64,000 nt of DNA from Emydura subglobosa (GCA_007922225.1 ML680092.1:248001-312000), one strand, 5' to 3'. Shown: positions 43,330 to 54,804, counted from the first letter of the stretch. A program made the numbers and translations. The notes: generated by a model not told the origin, from the sequence alone.

Positions 43330-44325
43330 AATCATAAGTGTAGGATTGGAAGGGACCTTCTTAGGTCACCTAGTCCAGTCCCCTACATTGAGGCAGGACT
43401 AAGTATTATCTAGACCAGGGCATCTCAAACAGTGAGTCAGACCCCAAAGTGGATTTCTACAATGTTTCAAAGGGTTGCATAGCAGCTCCTGTCCCACGGG
43501 AATGGTTGGACTCACTTCTCTGCTCCGGGCACTGCAATCTCTGGGGTCCCAGCACCACTCGGATTTGACCCAGCCATCATGATGGGAGTCCAGGTAGGCC
43601 AAATTTGAGTGAGTGGCACTAGGACCGCATCAGCCAGGTCACAATTCCATCCACACCAATTTGGTCCAGTGGCATGGCAAACCCAGAGGTTGCAAGGCCT
43701 TGAGAGAAGAGACAATCCCAGCCAGCCCCACAGCACGGGACTGCAGGAGCTGCCACTGGGGTAAGTGCTGAGTAGGCACAACCCCCCCGGGGGGAAGTGG
43801 GGGGGTAGAATCTGACCCAAAACACCCCAGGGCATGGTGAGTGGGGCAATTTCCCAGGGTGCAAAGCTACCCAGGGTGGGCTGGTGGGGGGCTTGGTGGG
43901 TCTCGGGGAGGGAGAGCCACCTCCACCCCCTGACTCACCTCTGCAGGCCACCCAGCCTGTCTGGGTTGGGGGGGATGAAACCAAAAAATCAGGGGGGGAT
44001 GGGACCCCTTCATACCCCCCCCCCCACGTGTCGTCTCTGGTAGGATGTGCAAATATGCTTGCTTGCCCTGGATGTTAAAATGCCTCATTACAGCTCTGCC
44101 CCAGGGCCTCCACCCCTAGATTATTGACTGGGTCGCAACAGGCCATAAACATTTACAAATGAGTCCTGAGCCCTACAAAGGTTGAGAACCTCTGTTCTAG
44201 ACCATCCCGGACTTGTGCTTGTCCAAGCTGTTCTTAAAAACCTCCAGTGACAGAGATTCCACAGCCTCCCTAGGCAATTTGTTCCAGTGCTTCACTACCC
44301 TGGCAGTTAGGAAGCTTTCCAGGAG
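43330..44325 (-). mobile_element. CR1 3' fragment split by a MITE
   Basis: 43330-43416 is a CR1 terminus in minus orientation (GATTGGAAGGGACC); 44196-44325 continues it (AAAAACCTCCAGTGACAGAG and so on). The element between is at 43417..44195. Confidence 0.7.
43417..44195. mobile_element. hAT-type nonautonomous element with perfect 8-bp duplication
   Basis: Flanked by TCTAGACC on both sides (43409-43416 and 44196-44203). Ends AGGGCATCTCAAAC and GGTTGAGAACCTCTGT are imperfect inverted repeats. GC-rich body without coding capacity; the open frames in it are chance. Confidence 0.8.
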
Positions 44326-44329
44326 TTAA

Positions 44330-44639
44330 CCAGGCCAGGGATATATATATGCTGCCAGCTGTGAGAGCAGCCACTCCAGTCTGCTCAGTGTTGCTACCTC
44401 CTTGCAAGTATCGCCAGCTGCTTGATGGTTCTGACAGATTGCTCCAGCCCATGCTTTCCCCAGCCTGCACCTCCTCCTGCTCCAGCCCAATTTCAACCCT
44501 GCTCTTGGTCCCCGATTCCTGCTCAGACACCTGGCTCCAGTCCCTGGCTCATCCACTAGGCTTGATCACCACTTCTCCAACCGCCAGTTCTGACAGCTTG
44601 AGCAAACTGCCTCCTTTCGCGCCTGGCTCCAGAACCCTG
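44330..44639 (+). mobile_element. Gypsy-like leader, left half of the retrovirus target
   Basis: Pyrimidine-rich words CCTGGCTCCAGTCCCTGG and CTGCTCCAGCCC resemble the LTR/leader repeats at 18595. It continues, after the retrovirus at 44640..54371, into the Gag-like sequence at 54376. Confidence 0.45.
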
Positions 44640-45744
44640 TGTAGCCTGATTTATATAGTTATTAATTTATTGAATAGGGTAATAGGTTTGCCAATTTCTT
44701 TAATTAAAAGGATCCTAAGGTTCGTGTCCTAAATCAGGCTTCAGGTAAGTTTTATAAGGACCCCGGGTACAACACAGGAAGAATTTCAGTGATAACCAGG
44801 ATTTGTATAATTTTATAAATTTATTAAAACAACAAAAATAATAAACAAATGATTACTATAGAGAAAATAAAATGAATAATCAAATTGATAATGGATTAAT
44901 ACAATCTTAAAGGTAAAGACTTATTTGATAGATATAGTTATAATATGCTTTAAACTAGTATACTCACACCCTTCTTGGACTTGGTTGAAAGAGATGTCTA
45001 ATTCCTCAAGTTGGAGTTGAGTGGAATAAGAGCTGCTTTAAAGCGAAGAGCTATAAACTAAGACTAACATTACAACTTTAAGAATATAAAATAAAGAATA
45101 AATCTTAACACTAAATAAAACTTCAAACAGGATAGCTGACAGTCGACTGCCCCGATGAGCTGCATTTGATCATACTTATACCCTCAAGAATATGGGTCCT
45201 TCATTCGGGCCCATACTTGGCCTTTCCACCTTCAAACTTTTGGGGTACATGTTGTCTATTGGCTACTAGGTTCGTACGTATTATTGACGTATCCACATCC
45301 TTCTTCAGGTGGTCTTTTATCTCACCTTTGTTATTTCTAGCTTATTGTGGGTTCTGTGGTGTTCTTGTGAAGTTTCTTGGTAACCAGGACAGCCCCTTCC
45401 CCTTTTAATGTCTCTTGACTTATCTAGGGTAAAGGTTATGACCATATAAGTCCTATCCTGTCCTACATTGATACTTATCTAAACCAAAGGTTGACGTAAC
45501 CTGTCTAGGGTAAAGGTTATGACCATATATATATCTTATCCTATTCTACATCTATCTAAACCAAAGGTTGAATATATATATATCTTAACAGTAGCTATCA
45601 TCCAGGATGTGGCCTGGAAGGTACCTTGCATTACAGCTGAATAAAATATCTAATTTTATTATTTCATCACACAATCATATCAAAATATATATGAAAATAT
45701 CTTTAATAATAATGCAAGCAAGCAGGCTAGTTCTATAGGCTACA
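44640..45744 (-). mobile_element. 3' LTR of the young retrovirus (1,105 bp)
   Basis: Bounded by TGTAGCCTGA and ATAGGCTACA. AT-rich; contains TATATATA tracts near 45525 and 45575. Confidence 0.9.
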
Positions 45745-45747
45745 AAT

Positions 45748-45757
45748 CCCCCCTTTG
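45748..45757 (-). other. Polypurine tract
   Basis: On the minus strand ATCAAAGGGGGGATT leads directly into the LTR; this is the plus-strand DNA primer. A second copy of the core is at 48602-48612. Confidence 0.75.
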
Positions 45758-45967
45758 ATGGGGTGGTTGCATAATAAACCCCATCATAAAATGTCTGACT
45801 GGTTAGTTGTTTTAGGGAATTCCCTCATTTCTTCCTACTGTTTGTGTAGGAGTAAGAGTATCATAGTGATCTGTACTTCGGTACCTGACCCTCATGGGGA
45901 CATAATCGTCTTGTTCAGAATTTTGTCTCTGATTGGGTCTGAAATTTTTCTTGTATTTATTAATTTT

Positions 45968-47386
45968 TTATTGCATGAATCCCAATAGGACAAAGATAAT
46001 GCCTATTGCAATTCCTTGTATTACAATGTATTCCCGTAATCCAATTCCTACTAAAGGAACTGAAGGGATCTCTTTGGTTTCATCCATTAATTGCATAATC
46101 GCCTGGTTGGCCTTGTCCATATCATTAGTAATGTGTATGAGGTGAGTCTCTTTACGAGACACTAATGATTTTAATGATAACCCCAATGGGGGAATATGGA
46201 CAAGGAAGGTTGGTGTATTTTGGATAGTTAAATCTTGGTAATCTGGGTTAGACATAATGGTAGTAATGTTTTCAAAGGTGGGGATAGGAGAAATTGCTTG
46301 ATTTCCAATTAACACTGGTTGCTTTGGTATAAAACAAAAATTTGGGTCTGTGACCTGACACTCCAAGGAACCATAGTTGTACCTCTTTTGATTGGTTACC
46401 ACGCAAAATTGGCCATCTCCAGCATAGGACACCTTTTCCATTGGTGTTTTCCACGTCGTCAGCCTCACCAGGCATGACGAGGATGATTTGTTTTGTAACT
46501 CTCCCTGTAATCCACACATGACAGTATTTGTTTCAAACACATCACATCTACAAATGTACTGAAGCCCCTTTTCAGAGCAACAGGCCATCTGTGGAACTTT
46601 CCAAGTCTGAGTTGGAGTGTGAAAGATTACTATGGGAGGTACATGGATTCGTTCTTTGTAGATGTCATCTTGTAGGTGACCTATGGACTGGACAGTTGCC
46701 AATTGCTTGTACACATCCTTGTCTGGATCAAACACTGGCAATGAAACAGTGAATGAGACATACAAGGATTGTGCCATTATACATTCTTTTGTAAAAGAAC
46801 AACTGTCTTGGTTGGGGTGTGGTGTCACAGATCCCATATGTCTTACTGTTCCCAATGGCAAATGTTGGCATAGATCCAAACATGTGGATTGTTCTCCTTC
46901 TAACCCTTGAAAACACTTAGGACAATACCAACTTAGTAATTGTTTATATTTGATTGGTCTGGAACCCTTTTGTGTAGTTTTTATTAATTTTCCCTGTTTC
47001 ACAGTATATTTCCAATTTAAATTACCTTATATTCTTTACATTTTAAATCAGGTGAGGGTTTTACTTCTGTTACTCTCTTCCAACTTTAGACAATGTTTAC
47101 CGCATTAATACTTAAAACATCTACCATATGAAGGAATGAGTCCATTGAAACATTTCCCACAGGTTTGGGATGCATTTTTAAGGTAACCATACGATCTGGA
47201 TTAATTGCAATAGTTTCTTTCATTTCTTCCTTTGTAATTTGCGTCAAATGTTCAGTTAATTGATCAAGTTCATGTCGCCACACTTTTTGGTTTTGAGTGG
47301 TAGGTGGTTCTTGATTTTGGCTTAGTCTTAGCCTTGAAGCAACAATAAGGGTGTAGTAAATTAGAAATACCAATGTCCATTTCATG
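45968..47386 (-). pseudogene. Retroviral env, disrupted
   Basis: Begins near 47386 with a signal-peptide-like stretch (MKWTLVFLIYYTLIVASRLR). The frame breaks near 47086-47002, and a 344-codon frame (47002..45968) holds the rest, with many Cys (CRCDVF, PQMACCSEKG) and a C-terminal hydrophobic anchor (YIVIQGIAIGIIFVLL) with almost no tail. Envelope glycoproteins mediate entry; this copy cannot encode one chain. I could not assign it to a known envelope class. Confidence 0.7.
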
Positions 47387-47479
47387 ATGGTTAGTTGCTG
47401 GACTTTAGCGGCAACTGTAGCAAACTGCTGTTCACCTAGCTCTTGAGGAAGAAGCTGCTCCTGAAACCTGAATGATTGA

Positions 47480-48250
47480 TTATCATGAAAAATTTTGTTT
47501 TTATTACGCTTGCCTCCTGTTACCTTAATTTTATACACTGCTGAACCGAGTTTATTGATGATTCAGAATGGTCTGATCCATCGATTACACAATCCATGCT
47601 TTGTTGCTTTGCCTTGTATGTTAATAACATTACCAGATCACCAACTTTCCAAGTATTTTCTCTTTGAGTTTTATCAAAGTAGGCTTTTGCCTTATGTCAA
47701 GATTTTTCCAATTTAACAGCTACCTGCATGTGGACCTGATTTGAATTATGTTGCAGATTTTGCAGGTATGTATCCATTTTTATTCCCTCTAGTTGAGTGC
47801 CACTAGTGTGCCAAATTAAGTGTTCTGGTAGCTGCATGTTTCGGCCTGTCATCACCTCAAAGGGTGTTTTATTAATAGACGCAGCAGGTGTTGCTCTCAA
47901 TGCCATTAGAATTAAAGGCATGAGGGTATCCCAGTTACGTCCATTGGCATTAACTAGTTTTCTCAACATTATTTTTATAGTTTGATTGGTTTGTTCCACC
48001 ATCCCAGATGACTAAGGTTTATATGGGATGTGTAGTCTCTGCGGGACTTCCATTAATTTAAGGCAGTTCTTAAAGAACTGTCCAGTAAAATGTGATTCCT
48101 GATTTGATTTTACTTTACAGGGATCTCCATTGAGAGAAAACTTGTTTTACTAGTACCTTGGCTGTGGATTTTTCAGAGTAGTAAACTTTGCTGCCAACCA
48201 TTGGATGTATTTTAACAGCGAAGCATACTTGATGGGTGATTCATCCGAAG
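47480..48250 (-). pseudogene. Integrase remnant
   Basis: At 47697..48002 the core end is clear: NGRNWDTLMPLILMALRATP and TPFEVMTGRNMQLPEHL. A later frame at about 47538 gives the C-terminal domain (VYKIKVTGG), directly before env. Upstream of 48002 a stop interrupts the frame. Confidence 0.75.
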
Positions 48251-48261
48251 ATGTGAATCCA

Positions 48262-48930
48262 TTAGTTTTCCAATATGGTAGAAACTCTGTAAGAGAGTTG
48301 CACATCCATGCTGAGTCTGAAAACAGACAAATGTTTTGATGTGTAGAGATGTAGTGGTGTTAGAAAAATTGCACATTGTTCCAATACACAAGCTACTGCT
48401 GTTAATTTCAGCATATTAGGCCGAATGTGGGGTGCATGAGAATGCCTTCTCCCAAAGGTTCTCCTTTTTCTTCTGGTGGAATTGCATAAATTCCGAACCC
48501 AATATAATGTTTTCTTTATGATAGTAACTAGATCCATTCACAAAAAGCTGGTACCCATAAAGGAACCTTTTTGTATTAAGGTTAGGAAAAATTTTCTTGC
48601 CTCCCCCCTTTGATGGTGTTGTGCAGTATTTGGACACATATGTGTTAGAACAGACTTAACAGTTTGGTTTCTATATGGTTTGGCTTGATTTGGTTAAGGG
48701 TATTGTTTTTGAGCTGGTAAATCTTTTCCTTCTACAATAGCAGTGACTGCCATGCATCCACAATTATATTTGTGTGTAGCAAATACATGTTCGCAGAGCA
48801 GAACTTGTAACTTAGGTTGGTCTGCGTGTTTAGCCACTATTTTTTTTTCATGTTGTAGCCTTCTGGTTCTGATTTCTCCTCTGGAGACACCATGCCACAT
48901 TTAAGCATGGTCACTGGTGGGTTGTCAATT
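48262..48930 (-). pseudogene. RT end and RNase H remnant
   Basis: RNase H start YGYQLFVNGSSYYHKE (Asn where the catalytic Asp is expected, compare FVDGSSYY in the older copy) and AVACVLEQCAIFL, in overlapping frames. RT connection-like residues lie at 48694..48900. Nothing of protease or the RT palm is left between here and gag. Confidence 0.6.
48602..48612 (-). other. Second (central) polypurine tract
   Basis: The plus strand reads CCCCCCTTTGATGG here, the same 14 bases as at the LTR-proximal tract (45748-45761). It lies within pol, upstream of RNase H. Central polypurine tracts are known from lentiviruses and foamy viruses. Confidence 0.55.
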
Positions 48931-48934
48931 GCCT

Positions 48935-49470
48935 GTTCTGTAAAATATAACAACTGATTAATTAAATCAAGAACACTTTTTTGTTTGTATAGGAAATTGG
49001 ATGCTAGTAAGCTATTTTTTTTTTATTTATTTATTTTGGGGGGGTTGCCAATTTCATTAGGGCAAAGATGTGAATTCTTTGCATGTGACCTATTTGCATT
49101 TTGATAGGTTTAAATAATATTGTTATGACCCGGTTATTTGCAAAAGTTGATAGCACTTTTGTCTGTCTTGAAGACAGAGGAGAAGAATAATTTTAATTAT
49201 TATACATGAATAGTGCAATTAGCATTGCTGCCACAGTATTTATAATAACTTTATGTAGCAGCCCCTACTACTGCAGATAATGTGGGTCTTCCGCTTGCAT
49301 CCTTGTTTAAAGGGGCCTAATGGCGTCATACCAAATATTCTGCAGACAAGTTGTCCACAGTTCTCCAGCCATCTCCTCAGGTGCAACTAACCCTCTAACA
49401 GGGGAAGCTGTTTATGGGAGAGAAGAAAATGAGTTAATGGAGGCCACAGGACGATTTGAGTGTAGTGGGC
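48935..49470. other. Deleted pro-pol junction of the young retrovirus
   Basis: About 540 bases between the RT remnant and the end of gag, where about 2 kb of protease and RT would be expected. No coding frame; a poly-T/A stretch lies near 49015. Confidence 0.6.
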
Positions 49471-49471
49471 C

Positions 49472-50806
49472 TTAGCTTTTCAATATTAGCTCAGTTAGAC
49501 TTGTCCAAAGTTTTCGGACATCCTGGTGTTGTTCCTCCAAAGTTTGTTGCATCGCTTTTAGCATTGGCATGACCACATCTTCACTTTGACAGGGCGGTGA
49601 TCTGAATCTCTGCGATCGTGATTGGTTCTTGGCTGTGTCTGAAAAGAAAGAAACACAATCCCGGAACCCCACATGGGGTCCGAACGTATAACCCTGTCGA
49701 GGGACACGCCCACTCGAAGATTCAGGATTATTCCGTTGGTTAGAATTATTTTGCCAACATTTGTTTCCAGGGAATTTAGAAACACCTTGGTATATTCCTT
49801 GAGGTGATGTCCTCAAAGGTCCCTTAATTTTTACTGTGGGATTGGTGTGTGGCTCCTGAAGCGTTGCAACAGGGGGCCCACGCCGACCTAACTTAAGGCC
49901 TCCCTGAGAATGTGCTTTAGCCAATAAGGCCAATGCATCCTTCAAGGAAGTGTTATTATTAACATGCATGTTAACCTTTTCCTGCAACTGTGGGAGAGAA
50001 TTGTTAATTAATAAACTAACATATTGTGGCCCATCTATGTCTTCTCTCATATGACTGTGCCAGGCTGCACTTAACCGAAGATGAAATTGATGTGGAGACT
50101 CATTGAGTCTCTGCTTTAAATTTGACAGGATAGCCACTCCAGCTTGTCCTGGGTGTTGATTATGTTCCAATAAGGCTACTGTCTCCTTAAAAGTTTTCTC
50201 TCCTACTCTGTATTCAGGGGGTAATGTACTCCACAAAGCTCGATTTACTGTGAGCTGGAGGAGTTTAACCCAGTTTTCTCTCGGTAACCCAAACACTTTT
50301 GCCTTTTCCTGTACATGTTGTGCATGTGCTGCAATAGAACTATCCTCCATTATTCCTATTTGCTTAGCCACCAAATCAAGGGTTTTAATATCTGTAACTA
50401 ATGCCACAGGACAATTTGAATTTGAATCTGATCTGATAATTTTTGGGGTTTGATTTTCCAATTTGGGAGATGAAGTTCTTTTATCCTGATTAGTATGCTC
50501 TTCATTAGAACTATTAGAGCTTTTTGTTGAACATTCTTCTGGGGTAGCTGGTGGATCAGGGTAGTTTTTTATTAAAGTTCTACATTCCCTATTTAAGGCT
50601 TCCCCACACTGGCGCAGGACATTTCCTAGTTCCTGAAGAGGTATAGTTGAGTGCTTTACAGGTACACCAGGAGATACTAGCATATACCAAGAGGGTGGTC
50701 TTGGTTTATGAAATTTAAAGGATTTAGGCAGTGCTTGTAATGATTGTTTAAATGATACCAAATGTTCACCTGAAGGTGCTAGAACTTTTGAATCATATGG
50801 TGCCAA
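49472..50806 (-). pseudogene. Gag, capsid part (second frame)
   Basis: 444 open codons. The capsid-like region has WVKLLQLTVNRALW, HPGQAGVAILSNLKQRL, SPHQFHLRLSAAWHSHM and an end at about HSQGGLKLGRRGPP. The basic C-terminus has no CCHC zinc knuckle that I can see. It continues the upstream frame 50814..51971 after a one-base shift near 50810-50850. Confidence 0.75.
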
Positions 50807-50813
50807 TGTAACA

Positions 50814-51971
50814 TTAGGTTGGGGTACAGGGATAACATCCCTGTGCTGTTGCCTTACTCTGTTGCAATTTAGAAATTACTATATCACAAGCACTAGCTGC
50901 TTGAGTCACTTGAGAAACAGCAGTTTCCAAGCCCTGAATAATCACAGATTCAAGAGGTACGTTCACTTCCGTACCAATAGCAGATGTTGACGGAAGAGAA
51001 GATATCTCCTTCTCCTTTGCTTTATTCATATTATCCGGTATGCCAGTCACCGCCTTCGAGATGACCTCTAACTCCTCCTCTTGCTGTACCACTTTTTGAC
51101 TTCCCTTTTCTTCTAACAGACTGCTTACAACTGTTTCACCACTAACTTCCTCTTTCGACTCCTCTTGCAGTTTTTGAGATGCAATCAGGTTTGGTTCTGC
51201 AGGTACTGTGTCAGATTGACTTAATTCTCTCGCCTTATTCCTAGTAATTGGTCCTGCACATTGATTTTTATCCAGCGGGTCTATCATATCAATAGGGATA
51301 GGAACCATATCATCTATCTCTAATCTTTGTGCCACTCCTATGCTTACCTTTTTTACCAAAAAACTCTCAGCTGCGGGCTGATTTATCTCCTCTCTCTTTT
51401 CCAATTCACTGATTCGATTTGATAACAACCTCTGCTCTGATTCATGACCAGCTGTTAAACCTTCTAACTTACTGATTTGATTTACCAGCCTACCACGCTC
51501 TAATTTATATTCCTTTAGTGCTTTTTTACTAGCAACTGCTTGTTCCTTCATTTGGCTCCAATCCTGCTCTAATTTTTCCACTTCCTGTGTTTGTTTATAC
51601 ATTGCTAATCGGACCTCACTTAGCCGAGTGGTCAACTTTTGGTTAGCTTTTTCTTTCTCTTCCAGAGCTTTCTGAGCTTTTTTAAGTAACTCTATTTTTT
51701 TATTCATTTTCTGCCCGAGTGCACTACAAGCTGTTAACAAACAGTTTACCGCAATTCCTTTCACCTCTTTAACTTTTCTTTTTTTTTGTTCCACTTCCTC
51801 ATCAAAAACCTGACTCATTAATCCCCATGGATTACTATGTTCAGCAATAATATTACTATTTTTCAATTGTCCTGCACCTCCTTTATGTTCCTGAATATAT
51901 TTCCTCACATAATCCTCCAAAGCTGTATTGCGGGCCACGCCCACAAATTTTGTAGCTCTTGCTTCACTCAT
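50814..51971 (-). pseudogene. Gag, N-terminal part with long coiled coil
   Basis: 385 codons from ATG at 51971, the first start after the primer site. NPWGLMSQVFDEEVEQKK is followed by about 150 residues of heptad-rich coiled coil (ELLKKAQKALEEKEKANQ, EKLEQDWSQMKEQAVASKK, RLLSNRISELEKRE), then an acidic linker. Ends at a frameshift stop at 50814. A long N-terminal coiled coil in Gag is unusual for orthoretroviruses and recalls foamy virus Gag. Confidence 0.7.
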
Positions 51972-51974
51972 TTT

Positions 51975-52798
51975 AAATGAATTTACTTACAATCTAAATA
52001 AAACAAACTATATAACGTTATTTGCTAGCTTACAATACTATGGTTAACCACTATTTTCTTTAAACTCTCAATCCAAGGCGTTCCTTCGATTACAAGGAGA
52101 AGTAATAAAGAAATAATACCCCTGACTAGTCTCACTATATGTATTTTCTGTTACTTAAAACAAGTCCCAAAACCAGAAGGGTGGGGGTGAGTTTCCTTTT
52201 CTTCCTTCGATAACTAATTCTTAGCTGATCGATAGGGTAGTTTACTCAGTCTGAATTACTATGGCTGGGGAAACTCATAGCAAGCAGATCGTGAGCGCAG
52301 CACTGGATAAGTTGTTAGGGACTTAAGAAATACGGGGCTTTTTAGCGGCCTTTCTAGCGGCTTTTTCAGCGGTTTTTATTAACAACACAAACTCAACTTT
52401 CCAGCCACCACTATGTGTGGGTCACCGGGCCCCGGTGCTACTGCAATTCTATATTTATTTATGGTACCTTTGATTAATAATATTTCTTCACTCCAAACGC
52501 CCCTTTTAAATGTACATATTACTTTAATTATTATGCTACCCCTAAACAAATGCCATACATATAATAAACAAAACAGAAATAAAGGACCACAGAAACTTCT
52601 GGGAACACTGCCAAAAACAGTCAAGGAAACCACACGTTTCCGTTTCAAGCAGCCTTCTCAAATGTTTATACAAAGAAACAACTTAACTTTTTCGCTCCCT
52701 AGTTTGATTAAAAAAAATTTTTTTTTATTATTAAATTGATTGGTGGTCTTTAATTACCTGGTACCACCTTGAATTTACCTGCTATGTACTTTCCAGGG
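51975..52798 (-). other. Retroviral leader
   Basis: Noncoding sequence between primer site and gag start; expected to contain the packaging signal and splice donor, which I cannot place by eye. Confidence 0.5.
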
Positions 52799-52816
52799 GT
52801 CCCTGTTCGGGCGCCA
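52799..52816 (-). other. Primer-binding site, tRNA-Lys3 type
   Basis: Minus strand reads TGGCGCCCGAACAGGGAC, three bases after the LTR end, the 18-mer complementary to the 3' end of tRNA-Lys3 as used by lentiviruses and several betaretroviruses. Confidence 0.92.
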
Positions 52817-52819
52817 ATC

Positions 52820-54371
52820 TGTAGCCTGATTTATATAGTTATTAATTTATTGAATAGGGTAATAGGTTTGCCAATTTCTTTAATTAAAAGGATCCTAAGG
52901 TTCGTGTCCTAAATCAGGCTTCAGGTAAGTTTTATAAGGACCCCGGGTACAACACAGGAAGAATTTCAGTGATAACCCGGATTTGTATAATTTTATAAAT
53001 TTATTAAAACAATAAAAATAATAAACAAATGATTACTATAGAGAAAATAAAATGAATAATNNNNNNNNNNNNNNNNNNNNNNNNNNNNNNNNNNNNNNNN
53101 NNNNNNNNNNNNNNNNNNNNNNNNNNNNNNNNNNNNNNNNNNNNNNNNNNNNNNNNNNNNNNNNNNNNNNNNNNNNNNNNNNNNNNNNNNNNNNNNNNNN
53201 NNNNNNNNNNNNNNNNNNNNNNNNNNNNNNNNNNNNNNNNNNNNNNNNNNNNNNNNNNNNNNNNNNNNNNNNNNNNNNNNNNNNNNNNNNNNNNNNNNNN
53301 NNNNNNNNNNNNNNNNNNNNNNNNNNNNNNNNNNNNNNNNNNNNNNNNNNNNNNNNNNNNNNNNNNNNNNNNNNNNNNNNNNNNNNNNNNNNNNNNNNNN
53401 NNNNNNNNNNNNNNNNNNNNNNNNNNNNNNNNNNNNNNNNNNNNNNNNNNNNNNNNNNNNAAAAATAATAAACAAATGATTACTATAGAGAAAATAAAAT
53501 GAATAATCAAATTGATAATGGATTAATACAATCTTAAAGGTAAAGACTTATTTGATAGATATAGTTATAATATGCTTTAAACTAGTATACTCACACCCTT
53601 CTTGGACTTGGTTGAAAGAGATGTCTAATTCCTCAAGTTGGAGTTGAGTGGAATAAGAGCTGCTTTAAAGCTAAGAGCTATAAATTAAGACTAACATTAC
53701 AACTTTAAGAATATAAAATAAAGAATAAATCTTAACACTAAATAAAACTTCAAACAGGATAGCTGACAGTCGACTGCCCCGATGAGCTGCATTTGATCAT
53801 ACTTATACCCTCAAGAATATGGGTCCTTCATTCGGGCCCATACTTGGCCTTTCCACCTTCAAACTTTTGGGGTACATGTTGTCTATTGGCTACTAGGTTC
53901 GTACGTATTATTGACGTATCCACATCCTTCTTCAGGTGGTCTTTTATCTCACCTTTGTTATTTCTAGCTTATTGTGGGTTCTGTGGTGTTCTTGTGAAGT
54001 TTCTTGGTAACCAGGACAGCCCCTTCCCCTTTTAATGTCTCTTGACTTATCTAGGGTAAAGGTTATGACTATATAAGTCCTATCCTGTCCTACATTGATA
54101 CTTATCTAAACCAAAGGTTGACGTAACCTGTCTAGGGTAAAGGTTATGACCATATATATATCTTATCCTATTCTACATCTATCTAAACCAAAGGTTGAAT
54201 ATATATATATCTTAACAGTAGCTGTCATCCAGGATGTGGCCTGGAAGGTACCTTGCATTACAGCTGAATAAAATATCTAATTTTATTATTTCATCACACA
54301 ATCATATCAAAATATATATGAAAATATCTTTAATAATAATGCAAGCAAGCAGGCTAGTTCTATAGGCTACA
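52820..54371 (-). mobile_element. 5' LTR of the young retrovirus, with assembly gap
   Basis: Same ends as the left LTR. Contains 400 N (53061..53460). The real sequence left (241 bp) and right (911 bp) of the gap, minus a 47-bp shared end, sums to 1,105, exactly the length of the other LTR. Confidence 0.9.
53061..53460. other. Assembly gap (400 N), probably spurious
   Basis: The 47 bases ending at 53060 are repeated starting at 53461 (AAAAATAATAAACAAATG to AAAATGAATAAT). The other LTR has this segment once, so the contigs overlap and no sequence is missing. Confidence 0.92.
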
Positions 54372-54375
54372 CCTG

Positions 54376-54800
54376 GAATGTCTGTCATTGAGATGACAGA
54401 GTTGCTCCTGAGCCTTTGGGATCAGGTTGCCCTGCTGCACCTACAGATTGCCTCCCTCCACTCAGATCCTGGCAGCCACGTTCACCCCAGTACAGCCAGC
54501 TGAGATACCTTTAGAACTTGGCCTGAAGGGTCCTCTGCCAGAAAGCTTTGATGGGAACCAGCAGAAAGTCCCTCGTTTTCTTAATCAGTACTGCCTTTTC
54601 TTCCTGATGAGTCTTGCAATGTGTCCTGATGATCGGATGGGCTAATTATCAGTTTATTGATGGGGGAAGCCCTGGACTGGGCCTTGGCACTCCTGGAACA
54701 AGCCAGCCTGATTCTTGATAACTTGGATGAGTTCACCCATGTGTGAGGAGGTTTTTATGGGTTGATGTACCCCAAAGGGCAGCTAATTGTCTGTCAACAG
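54376..54800 (+). pseudogene. Ty3/Gypsy (sushi-type) Gag fragment
   Basis: Frame 54427..54645 has LPESFDGNQQKVPRFLNQYC and the next frame LLMGEALDWALALLEQ, the core of chromovirus/sushi-ichi Gag, the family domesticated as RTL/PEG10 genes in mammals. A TAA-type stop at 54643 and a frameshift break it. Its upstream part is left of the retrovirus at 44330. Confidence 0.65.
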
Positions 54801-54804
54801 GAGC

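Larger units (their letters stand above)
44640..54371 (-). mobile_element. Young full-length endogenous retrovirus, minus orientation, defective
   Basis: Both LTRs begin TGTAGCCT and end AGGCTACA, flanked by CCTG (44636-44639 and 54372-54375), a 4-bp target duplication. In transcript order: LTR 54371-52820, primer site 52816-52799, about 830-base leader, gag 51971-49472, pol remnants 48900-47480, env 47386-45968, polypurine tract, LTR 45744-44640. The two LTRs differ at only about six of 1,105 sites by eye, so the insertion is recent. Yet gag is frameshifted, protease and most of RT are absent, and env is broken. The copy was probably made with proteins supplied by a relative. Confidence 0.88.

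Noticed and set aside
43399..44088. Several Pro/Gly-rich frames
   Set aside because: Inside the hAT-type element with exact target duplications; frames open on both strands, GC-driven.
45166..45408. 80-codon frame present twice (also 53793-54035)
   Set aside because: It is duplicated only because it lies in both LTRs; no sign of a conserved LTR gene.
52993..53510. Open frames across the N gap
   Set aside because: Made of ambiguous bases; no biological content.
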